Part shown: positions 6,226 through 12,391 of the stretch, one piece after another | Position numbering within the stretch: the stretch's first letter is position 1 | How the letters are laid out: each line of letters opens with the position of its first letter | Assembly: GCA_965602635.1 (NCBI GenBank) | Contig: CBFCZU010000084.1 | Span: 1-15,867, forward strand | Source of the DNA: CBFCZU01 sp965602635 | Lineage (GTDB): Bacteria > Planctomycetota > Phycisphaerae > SM23-33 | Direction of reading: 5' to 3' | Length of the DNA stretch: 15,867 nt | Notes under the pieces: model-generated | The model's input: only the letters and a program-made list of their open reading frames with translations | What the model was told of the DNA's origin: nothing | Database searches by the model: none | Made by a program: the position numbers and the translations under genes

Positions 6226-7875
6226 TCAGCCGAGCATCGCCGCCAGGTCATCGGCCGGGGTGGTTATGGACATGATGTTGAACTTCTCCGCCAGGACGTT
6301 GAGCACGGCGGGCGTGACGAACGCCGGCAGGCTGGGCCCCAGGCGGATGTTCTTGATTCCCAGATGCAGCAGGGTCAGCAGGATGCAGACGGCCTTCTGC
6401 TCGTACCAGGACAGCACCATCGAGAGCGGCAGCTCGTTGACGCCGCAGTCGAACGCCCCGGCCAGCGCCTGTGCGATCTGCACGGCCGAGTAGGCGTCGT
6501 TGCACTGCCCGATGTCGAGCAGACGAGGTATTCCGCCGATGTCGCCGAAGTCGAGCTTGTTGAAGCGGTACTTCCCGCAGGCAAGGGTCAGTATGACGCA
6601 GTCGTCGGGCACGGCCTTGGCCAGGTCGGTGTAGTAGTTCCGCCCGCTCTTGGCGCCGTCGCAGCCGCCGATGAGGAAGAAGTGGCGGATGGCGCCGGCC
6701 TTGACGGCCTCGACCACCTTGTCGGCGACGCCCATGACCGCCGCGTGGCCGAAGCCGACGGTGATGGTCTTCTCCGGCTCGTCCTCGGCGAACCCGTCGG
6801 CCGCAAGCGCGGCCTCGATCACCGGCGCGAAGTCGCGGTCGGCGATGTGACGCACACCCGGCCAGGCCACCAGCCCGCAGGTGAAGATACGGCCGCCGTA
6901 ACTGGCCTGGGGCTTCTGGATGCAGTTGGTGGTCATGAGGATCGCGCCCGGGAAGGCGGCGAACTCGCGCCGCTGGTCCTGCCAGGCCCCGCCGTAGTTG
7001 CCGACCAGGTGCTTGTGCTTGCTGAACTGGGGGTACCCGTGGGCCGGGAGCATCTCGCCGTGGGTGTAAACGTTGATCCCCTTGCCGGCGGTCTGCTCGA
7101 GCAGCTCGGCGAGGTCCTTCAGGTCGTGCCCGGATACGAGGATGCACTTGCCCGCCACCGGCGTGACGCGGACCTGCGTGGGAACCGGATCGCCGTAGGC
7201 GCCCGTGTTGGCCGCGTCCAGTATCGCCATCGCCTTCAGGTTCGCCTCGCCGCAGCGCAGGATCATGCCCAGCAGGGCGTCGATGTCGGTCGGATTGCCG
7301 CCCAGGTAGTCCATCGCCTCGTGGAGGAACGCATATACGTCGTCGTCCTCGACGCCGAGTATCTGGGCGTGGTCGGCATAGGCGGCCGTGCCCTTCAGCC
7401 CGTACGTGAGCAGCTCCTGAAGGCCGGTGACGTCCGCGCCGAGCGCATCGGAGCGGGTACGAACGCCGATCTCCTGTCCCTGTCGGATGAGTTCGGCCGG
7501 GTCCGAGGCAGGCTGCCAGGCCGCCGGGCCGTCAAGCTGCTCCGGCTCCCTGTCCGCCCCGGCGCAGGCACCTTCGTACAGGGCCCTGGCCTTGTCGCGC
7601 ATGTCCGCGGCGCGGTTCAGCAGCTCTCGCAGCCGGGCCGGATCGAAGTTCACGTTCGTCACCGTGGTGAACAACGCCTCGACCACGAAGACGTCGATCG
7701 CCCTGTCCCTGGCCCCGCGCTGGCGGGCGCGGTGGGCGTAGGCGGCCACGCCCTTGGCGGCGTAAATCAGCAGGTCCTGGAGGGTGGCCGTTTCGGGATC
7801 CTTGCCGCAGACGCCGCCGGCGGTGCAGCCGGTGCCCTTTGCGGTCTGTTCGCACTGATAGCAAAACATGCTCAT
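6226..7875 (-). CDS. hcp: Hybrid cluster protein (Hcp; hydroxylamine/NO reductase)
   Basis: This is a 549-residue Hcp. The N-terminal cysteines C5, C8, C17 and C23 have the C-x2-C-x8-C-x5-C spacing of the class I proteins of anaerobes, which carry a [4Fe-4S] cluster there. All expected hybrid-cluster ligands are present: H250 (SGHD), E274 (THGEM), C318 (TTNC), C405 (GGCDG), C433 (ACGKY), C458 (GQCND), E492 and K494 (YEQK). Family members reduce hydroxylamine in vitro, and E. coli Hcp acts as an NO reductase and protein S-nitrosylase. The ATG at 7875 was chosen over a TTG at 7890 because AAGGA lies 7 nt upstream. No hcr reductase gene is adjacent, so the donor is presumably ferredoxin or rubredoxin. 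Confidence 0.97.
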   Translation of the reverse strand: MSMFCYQCEQTAKGTGCTAGGVCGKDPETATLQDLLIYAAKGVAAYAHRARQRGARDRAIDVFVVEALFTTVTNVNFDPARLRELLNRAADMRDKARALYEGACAGADREPEQLDGPAAWQPASDPAELIRQGQEIGVRTRSDALGADVTGLQELLTYGLKGTAAYADHAQILGVEDDDVYAFLHEAMDYLGGNPTDIDALLGMILRCGEANLKAMAILDAANTGAYGDPVPTQVRVTPVAGKCILVSGHDLKDLAELLEQTAGKGINVYTHGEMLPAHGYPQFSKHKHLVGNYGGAWQDQRREFAAFPGAILMTTNCIQKPQASYGGRIFTCGLVAWPGVRHIADRDFAPVIEAALAADGFAEDEPEKTITVGFGHAAVMGVADKVVEAVKAGAIRHFFLIGGCDGAKSGRNYYTDLAKAVPDDCVILTLACGKYRFNKLDFGDIGGIPRLLDIGQCNDAYSAVQIAQALAGAFDCGVNELPLSMVLSWYEQKAVCILLTLLHLGIKNIRLGPSLPAFVTPAVLNVLAEKFNIMSITTPADDLAAMLG

Positions 7876-7917
7876 GTCAGGTTCCTTCAATTATGTTTGT
7901 CCCGGCATGGGATTCCG

Positions 7918-8391
7918 TCAACCGGCCAGTCGCCCATCCAGCTCGGCGATGTGCCGCATCTCTTCGTGAATGATCGCCTCGACCCGCTCCCTGCCGCCGA
8001 CGTCGGGGACCAGCTCCCGCACGCCGACGTAGAAGACGATGGACTCCTTTTCCAGGCCAATGGCGATCCGGAGGACCTGCTCGATGGTCTCCTTGCCGGT
8101 CAGGGCCTCCGACGGGTCGGCCTGGACGTCGAAGACTCGCCCGTCGGCCATGGCCCGCAGGTACAGGGCGGACTCGTCCCCGGGCAAGGCGACGTCCGGC
8201 CCGCCGAACTCGCTCCGCAGCTCGGCGAAGCGCCGCTCGTGCGAGTCCTCCCATTCGGCCAGGCCCAGCAGCAGCTTCTTGGCGCTATCGTCGCCGGTCA
8301 GCTCGGCGGCCCGGCGGTAGAACTTCGCCCCGTTCCGCTCGATCTGGCCGGCCATTTCGAATATCTCCCCGGCATTGAAAGGGACGGTCAT
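7918..8391 (-). CDS. Rubrerythrin-like ferritin-family diiron protein without rubredoxin domain
   Basis: This 157-residue four-helix-bundle protein belongs to the rubrerythrin/ferritin-like superfamily. The repeated helix pairs show diiron ligands: E18 (IERNGAKFY), E48-x2-H51 (WEDSH), E114 (LEKESIVFY) and E144-x2-H147 (HEEMRH). Full rubrerythrins carry a C-terminal rubredoxin domain; here the protein ends after the fourth helix with no CxxC, so electrons would have to come from a separate carrier such as the rubredoxin of the same cluster. The probable role is peroxide reduction or iron handling. GAGGAG 6 nt before the ATG supports the start. It lies between dfx (51 bp) and hcp (42 bp). Sulerythrin-like and generic ferritin-like labels would also fit. 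Confidence 0.88.
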   Translation of the reverse strand: MTVPFNAGEIFEMAGQIERNGAKFYRRAAELTGDDSAKKLLLGLAEWEDSHERRFAELRSEFGGPDVALPGDESALYLRAMADGRVFDVQADPSEALTGKETIEQVLRIAIGLEKESIVFYVGVRELVPDVGGRERVEAIIHEEMRHIAELDGRLAG

Positions 8392-8442
8392 GACGGACTC
8401 CTCAAGTGGTTGCCGCTCCGGCCCACGCCGCGGCAGGCCACA

Positions 8443-8820
8443 TCAGGCTTTCCACAGGCCGTGGAGGTTGCAGTACTCCCGGGCCACGACGCCCGCGGCC
8501 TCGACGGGAAAGAACGCCTCCGGCGCGTCGCCGGGCTTGAGGAACTGCCGATAGACCCGCCCGTCGGCAATCACCTCGATCCATTCGATGTAGTGCTTCT
8601 CCTCCATGGGATGCGCGGCCGAGCCGACCTTGACCTTGACGCCCCCATCGGCCGCCTCCACGACGGGCACGTGCTTCTCCTTCGCCGCGTCAACCGTGTT
8701 CTCCACGAGCAACTGCATCGGCTGGCCGCAACAGACGAGCTCGCCCGCGCCCCCGTCGAGCACCTCGGCGATGATTCCGCATACCTGACACTTGTAGACC
8801 TGTTGTCTTTCCGTAGCCAT
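8443..8820 (-). CDS. dfx: Desulfoferrodoxin-type superoxide reductase (2Fe-SOR)
   Basis: This 125-residue 2Fe superoxide reductase converts superoxide to H2O2 without releasing O2, using electrons from rubredoxin. The N-terminal desulforedoxin domain has the Fe(Cys)4 ligands C11, C14 (YKCQVCG), C30 and C31 (VCCGQPM). The catalytic centre II ligands are H50 (EKHVPV), H70 (AAHPM), H76 (EKHYIEW), C117 and H120 (EYCNLHGLW). The active-site E48-K49 pair is also present. The ATG at 8820 is set by AAAGGAG 5 nt upstream; an in-frame extension to 9021 lacks any family similarity. It is the first gene of the minus-strand cluster, with a roughly 240-nt leader and a palindrome-rich promoter region upstream. 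Confidence 0.97.
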   Translation of the reverse strand: MATERQQVYKCQVCGIIAEVLDGGAGELVCCGQPMQLLVENTVDAAKEKHVPVVEAADGGVKVKVGSAAHPMEEKHYIEWIEVIADGRVYRQFLKPGDAPEAFFPVEAAGVVAREYCNLHGLWKA

Positions 8821-8893
8821 CGCTGCTCCTTTCAGATCGCCTGTCCTGATGAGACCTGGCAGCCCGCGCGGAGACTGCCCGCCAATGAAGCCC

Positions 8894-8915
8894 ACCCGCC
8901 TGGTCACAGACGGGT
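8894..8915 (-). other. Leader hairpin upstream of dfx
   Basis: ACCCGCC (8894-8900) pairs with GACGGGT (8909-8915) around an 8-nt loop. On the minus-strand RNA this is a 7-bp stem with one G-U pair, about 75 nt before the dfx start. No U-tract follows. It may shape the leader of the redox transcript, but nothing more can be claimed. Confidence 0.3.
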
Positions 8916-9044
8916 CGAACAAATACGGAATCCTACCGTCCAGCGGGAGCCGCCGGGCAACCTTACCGACAGCGCGCCTCCCCGCCGCGGGCGCCGTCAG
9001 ATTGCTACGGCAAGCGGGCAAAAGATGAGGCCCGCCGCGCCGCC

Positions 9045-9056
9045 ACAGAGCTCTGT
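9045..9056. promoter_or_regulatory. 12-bp perfect palindrome, candidate operator
   Basis: ACAGAGCTCTGT is a perfect palindrome directly downstream of the candidate dfx -10 box, at about +2 to +13. A repressor bound here would block the redox cluster. It does not match the Fnr, PerR or E. coli LexA consensus known to me, so the binding protein is unknown. Confidence 0.35.
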
Positions 9057-9064
9057 CAGTGATA

Positions 9065-9094
9065 AGGATATGCCCGATGCCAGCGCGGTTTCAA
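9065..9094 (-). promoter_or_regulatory. Candidate promoter for the dfx-led redox cluster
   Basis: On the minus strand TTGAAA (9094-9089), an 18-bp spacer and TATCCT (9070-9065) form a sigma70-like promoter pointing at dfx, with transcription expected near 9058. Its -35 box is the left arm of the inverted repeat TTTCAA-N7-TTGAAA (9089-9107), and a 12-bp perfect palindrome lies at the expected start of transcription. It predicts a leader of about 240 nt. A weaker alternative nearer the gene has TAGGAT but a poorly spaced -35. Confidence 0.4.
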
Positions 9095-9107
9095 GCGGCG
9101 TTTGAAA
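9089..9107. promoter_or_regulatory. Inverted repeat TTTCAA-N7-TTGAAA between dfx and dapF
   Basis: Perfect 6-bp arms (9089-9094, 9102-9107) are separated by 7 bp, so the arm centres are 13 bp apart. The left arm doubles as the -35 box of the candidate dfx promoter. A dimeric regulator bound here could control dfx, and perhaps dapF whose -10 box lies 63 bp further on. A small stem-loop is the other possibility. Confidence 0.35.
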
Positions 9108-9146
9108 AATCGCCCCCGCCGCCGCCGTTCCGCCCGGGCGACGTGC

Positions 9147-9175
9147 TTCTCCACCCGCCGGGCGTAGGCTATAAT
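9147..9175 (+). promoter_or_regulatory. Candidate promoter for dapF
   Basis: A perfect TATAAT (9170-9175) lies about 60 bp before the dapF ATG. The hexamer 17 bp upstream (TTCTCC, 9147-9152) matches -35 poorly. Transcription would start near 9182 and give a leader of about 50 nt. The AT-rich -10 stands out in this GC-rich context. Confidence 0.5.
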
Positions 9176-9234
9176 TCGGTGCCGCCAAAGCGGACAAGAC
9201 GGGGTGAGTGAATCTACGGGCGTGTGGTGAATGA

Positions 9235-10137
9235 ATGATAGCCGACATTGATTTCATCAAGCTGTCGGGAAGCGGAAACGACTTCATCTGCATCGACAAT
9301 CGAGACGGGCGGTTCGACGGGCTGGTCTCCAGCGGCGAGGTGGGGCATTTCGCCAGGACGCTCTGCCACCGCGGGATGGGTGTCGGCGCCGACGGCATCG
9401 TCTTCGCCGAGAGCACCGACATCCTGCCCGAGGTGAACATCTTCTCCAGGTTCTTCGAGCCGGACGGCTCCGAGGCCGAGCTTTGCGGCAACGGCGCGGC
9501 CTGCTTCATCTACTGGGTGACCAACAACGGCTGGACCGGCGACGGGGAAGTGCACGTCCTCACCGCCGCGGGAGTCGTTCGCGGCCAGCGCACCGACACA
9601 CGCTACGTCCGCGTCTGCCTGCCCCTGCCGGAGGACATGGCCACCGACCTGGAACTGACGGTCGATGGCAGGAACTGGAACTGCGACTACCTGCTCGTGG
9701 GCGTGCCTCACGCCGTAACCTACGTCCCTGACGTGGAGGACATCGAGGTGTCCCACTGGGGCAGGCTGCTCCGCCACCACGAGCGGTTCGCCCCCCGGGG
9801 CGCGAACGTCAACTTCGTGCAGGTCATCGGCGAGGGCGAGATCGCCGTGCGGACCTTCGAGTTCGGAGTCGAGGCCGAGACGCTGGCGTGCGGCACGGGC
9901 TCGGCCGCCGCCGCCATCCTCGCCGCCAGACGCTTTAACTGGCCGAGGAAGTACCTCACCGAGGCCGAGCCCGTCCGCATAAGGGCGCGCAGCGGCGACG
10001 TCCTGAAGGTATGGGCCACGCTCCATGACGACGGCACCTTCACAGACGTCTGCCTGGAGACCCTCGTCCGCGGCGTCTGCTCCGGCAGGCTCGACCCGGA
10101 ACTGGCCGCCGAAGCCCTCGGCAGGAGCGGCGGATAA
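9235..10137 (+). CDS. dapF: Diaminopimelate epimerase
   Basis: This 300-residue DapF converts LL- to meso-diaminopimelate in the cytoplasm, for lysine and peptidoglycan synthesis. Both catalytic cysteines are present: C84 in ELCGNGAACF and C219 in LACGTGSAAAA. The N-terminal FIKLSGSGNDFICIDNR and the second-half ANVNFVQV signatures are intact. It is about 25 residues longer than E. coli DapF, mainly through a C-terminal tail ending in LAAEALGRSGG. The ATG at 9235 fits the family N-terminus; the ribosome-binding site is weak (GGTGA), and an overlapping ATG at 9231 is out of frame. The next gene starts 8 bp after its stop, so it probably heads a three-gene unit. The intact active site makes an active enzyme likely. 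Confidence 0.95.
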   Translation: MIADIDFIKLSGSGNDFICIDNRDGRFDGLVSSGEVGHFARTLCHRGMGVGADGIVFAESTDILPEVNIFSRFFEPDGSEAELCGNGAACFIYWVTNNGWTGDGEVHVLTAAGVVRGQRTDTRYVRVCLPLPEDMATDLELTVDGRNWNCDYLLVGVPHAVTYVPDVEDIEVSHWGRLLRHHERFAPRGANVNFVQVIGEGEIAVRTFEFGVEAETLACGTGSAAAAILAARRFNWPRKYLTEAEPVRIRARSGDVLKVWATLHDDGTFTDVCLETLVRGVCSGRLDPELAAEALGRSGG

Positions 10138-10145
10138 GGCCCGGC

Positions 10146-11765
10146 ATGTTCAGCATCGACCAGAACTGCCACAGCCTCTGGGACGCCCTGCCCAAGCTCC
10201 AGGCGCTGGGCGGCAGGGGGATAGCCGTCCGGCACTTCATCGAGGACATCGACGTCGCCTTCACCTCGATCGGCTCGGGGGCCGGCGCCGATCAGCTCCG
10301 CCTGGCACGCGAGCGATACCATCACGGCGGCGCCGCCGACTGGGGGGCGGCGATGTTCTACAGCGAGTTCCTGGGCCGCCTGCCCGTGGACCTCCGCGAC
10401 TGGGAGCCGCTAACCGCCCTCAAGACCAGCGCCCTGGCCCGGCAGCTCGGGCGATCGGTCGAGGACCTGTTCGACGAATTCTCGCCGAGCGACAACTGGC
10501 AGCTTGTCGGCCCCAGCTACGTCGGCGACCGCAGCCACCACCGCGTCATCGGCGACCTGACCGTGGCCGAGACCGCCAACCTGCTCGTCGCCCTGATGGA
10601 CAAGGCCGCCGAGGACATGCTGCGAGCCTTCCCCGCCCCCGACGCCCAGGGCCGCCTGCGCGAGTGGCTCGTCCGCGAGCGAGGCCGACTCGACGGCTGG
10701 CTTGCCCGCCACGCCGACGGGAGGCTGGTCGATCTCTACCGCGCCTGGCTGATTGAGTACCTCGGCGAGGGCGTGGAGCTTGACCTTACCTCCAACCTGT
10801 TCGCCTGCCGGGCCGGGGCGGGGCGCTCCGAGATGCTCGAGATCTTCCTCGCCGACTACGACCTGGCGGCCGGGCTGTACAACGAGGCCATCGCCCAGAC
10901 CGGCGTCAGGCTCCGCCCGCTGAACACGGCCGACGGCGAGCTGCCGTTCTTCGCCGCCCTGGACCATCAGGGCCACTTCGTCCGGACGGGCGCTTTCTTC
11001 CGCTCCGGCGAGCTGGTGATCGGCGAGCGGTCGTTCCGTCTTGCGGCCGGCAATCGCCCGCCGCTGGAGGCCCTGGCCGAGGCGGGCGTCCGCAGCCTGG
11101 CGGGCAAGGCGATCGTCCTGGCCATCCAGGTTCGGATGGGGGATGCGGGCGGGCCGCTCGCGCTGCCGTATGGCGGCTCGCTTTACATGCCGGCCTCGCA
11201 CCGCCTGGCGGAGAAGCTGGCGGCGGCCGGCCTGCTGACCGCCCCGCTCAGGCCCATCGTCCGCGTCCGCTTCCGCCTGCTTGAGAGGATGCGGTCGGTG
11301 GACACGACCATCCGCCTGCCGGAGCACCTGGCGGAGGCATTCGGGCGAGGCGAGCTTCCTGCCAGCGAGTTCGCCGAGGCCTGCCCAGCCCTTTCGGCAG
11401 AGGCCGCGGGCCGGCTAGAGTCGCTCAAGACGCCGCAGGGCAGAAAGCAATGGCAAGGCCGATGCTTCCCCGTGCAGGTCGCCGAGCTGGCCGAGATCGA
11501 CCAGCGCCGCCGGGAGCTGGCCCGGGCCGGGCCGGACCCGGAGAAGATCCGCCCACTCTCCCACCGCGCCAGGGCGCTGAAGGCGGAGCTGCTGGACCTC
11601 GGCCTCAGGCAGATCGCCCGCGACTACCAGCTCAGCCGGATCGACTACTGGGACTCGCGCGGGGCAATTTGCCCCTGGGCCGTCGCGCTGGGGGGCGAAA
11701 AGTTCTATAATGACATTATCCGGCAGGCGGAGGTGTACGAGGAGACGTCGCGGAACGATGAGTAG
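10146..11765 (+). CDS. Conserved-looking protein of unknown function (539 aa)
   Basis: I do not recognise this 539-residue protein. It is clearly coding, with strong third-position GC bias, tight spacing after dapF (8 bp) and overlap with the next gene. There is no signal peptide or membrane segment, so it is probably cytoplasmic. Motif-like stretches are YHHGGAADWGAAMFYSEFLG (about 59-78), EFSPSDNWQLVGPSYVGDRS, LPYGGSLYMPASHRL in the middle, and YWDSRGAICPWAVALGG near the C-terminus. A charged, helix-rich segment (about 430-500) precedes that last motif. Many aromatic, His and Asp residues would suit an enzyme, but no catalytic signature is visible. Its neighbours, DapF and a methyltransferase, do not define a pathway. 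Confidence 0.85.
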   Translation: MFSIDQNCHSLWDALPKLQALGGRGIAVRHFIEDIDVAFTSIGSGAGADQLRLARERYHHGGAADWGAAMFYSEFLGRLPVDLRDWEPLTALKTSALARQLGRSVEDLFDEFSPSDNWQLVGPSYVGDRSHHRVIGDLTVAETANLLVALMDKAAEDMLRAFPAPDAQGRLREWLVRERGRLDGWLARHADGRLVDLYRAWLIEYLGEGVELDLTSNLFACRAGAGRSEMLEIFLADYDLAAGLYNEAIAQTGVRLRPLNTADGELPFFAALDHQGHFVRTGAFFRSGELVIGERSFRLAAGNRPPLEALAEAGVRSLAGKAIVLAIQVRMGDAGGPLALPYGGSLYMPASHRLAEKLAAAGLLTAPLRPIVRVRFRLLERMRSVDTTIRLPEHLAEAFGRGELPASEFAEACPALSAEAAGRLESLKTPQGRKQWQGRCFPVQVAELAEIDQRRRELARAGPDPEKIRPLSHRARALKAELLDLGLRQIARDYQLSRIDYWDSRGAICPWAVALGGEKFYNDIIRQAEVYEETSRNDE

Positions 11766-12381
11766 AGCCAAGCGCATCCGGGAGCATTACGAGCCGAGGA
11801 TCATCCCCGGGCGGAAGAACTACGACGTCCTCGACTGGGCCAGCGCCCGCTCGCAGCGAGCCCGTTTCGCCGTGCTGGCGCGAAGCGTGGAGCTGGACGG
11901 CAAGAGCCTGCTCGACGTCGGCTGCGGGCTGGGCGATCTGCTGGCCTTTCTGACCGACCGCGGCATAGCCGTCCAGTACACCGGAGTTGACATAGTCGCC
12001 AAGATGGTCGAGCGGGCGGGGCGGCAGTTCCCGGACGCGAGGTTCATCCACGCCGACCCCTTCACGGAGGACCCCTTCGGCGAGGAGCGGTTCGACGTGG
12101 TCTTCTGCTCAGGCACGTTCAACCTCGACCTCGGCAACTTGCGGGAGTTCGTGCCGCGGGCGCTGAAGCGGCTGGCCGGGTGGGCCCGCGAGTACCTGGT
12201 CTTCAACCTGCTGCACGTCCGCGCGGCCGGCTACGGCTACTGCGCTTACTACGATCCGGCCGAGGTGCTGCCGTGGGTCACGCCGATAGCGCGCGAGGTC
12301 CAAGTGATCGACGACTACCTGCCCAACGACTTCACCGTCATCTGCCGGCTGGGCGACCGGGGCGGCACGCCCGCCCGCTGA
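11758..12381 (+). CDS. Class I SAM-dependent methyltransferase
   Basis: This 207-residue protein has a Rossmann-type methyltransferase fold. Motif I is LLDVGCGLGDL (51-61), the SAM-ribose acidic residue is D78 in TGVDIV, HAD (98-100) forms the adenine-binding region, and FDVVFCSGTFN (112-122) is motif IV. The substrate is unknown; UbiE/Coq5-like small-molecule methyltransferases have this architecture. The ATG at 11758 overlaps the end of the preceding gene by 8 bp, so the two are probably translationally coupled. An upstream in-frame start at 11710 would add an Arg-rich, non-homologous stretch and is rejected. A possible ribosome site (GAGGAG, 11739-11744) is rather distant. It may act on a product of the unknown 539-aa protein, which is inference only. 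Confidence 0.88.
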   Translation: MSRAKRIREHYEPRIIPGRKNYDVLDWASARSQRARFAVLARSVELDGKSLLDVGCGLGDLLAFLTDRGIAVQYTGVDIVAKMVERAGRQFPDARFIHADPFTEDPFGEERFDVVFCSGTFNLDLGNLREFVPRALKRLAGWAREYLVFNLLHVRAAGYGYCAYYDPAEVLPWVTPIAREVQVIDDYLPNDFTVICRLGDRGGTPAR

Positions 12382-12391
12382 CGCCCCCCGC

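Noticed and set aside
8821..9021. In-frame upstream extension of superoxide reductase
   Set aside because: The family N-terminus starts at 8820 after AAAGGAG, and the extension has no similarity to desulfoferrodoxin.
9045..9056. The ACAGAGCTCTGT palindrome as a LexA box
   Set aside because: The half-sites are in the opposite order and spacing to CTGT-N8-ACAG, and no copy was seen upstream of lexA itself.
4423..9105. A 1560-codon plus-strand open frame antisense to six genes of the redox cluster
   Set aside because: It is the shadow of GC-rich third positions of real minus-strand genes. It crosses several gene boundaries, and its product has no family likeness, while the minus-strand products have intact active sites.
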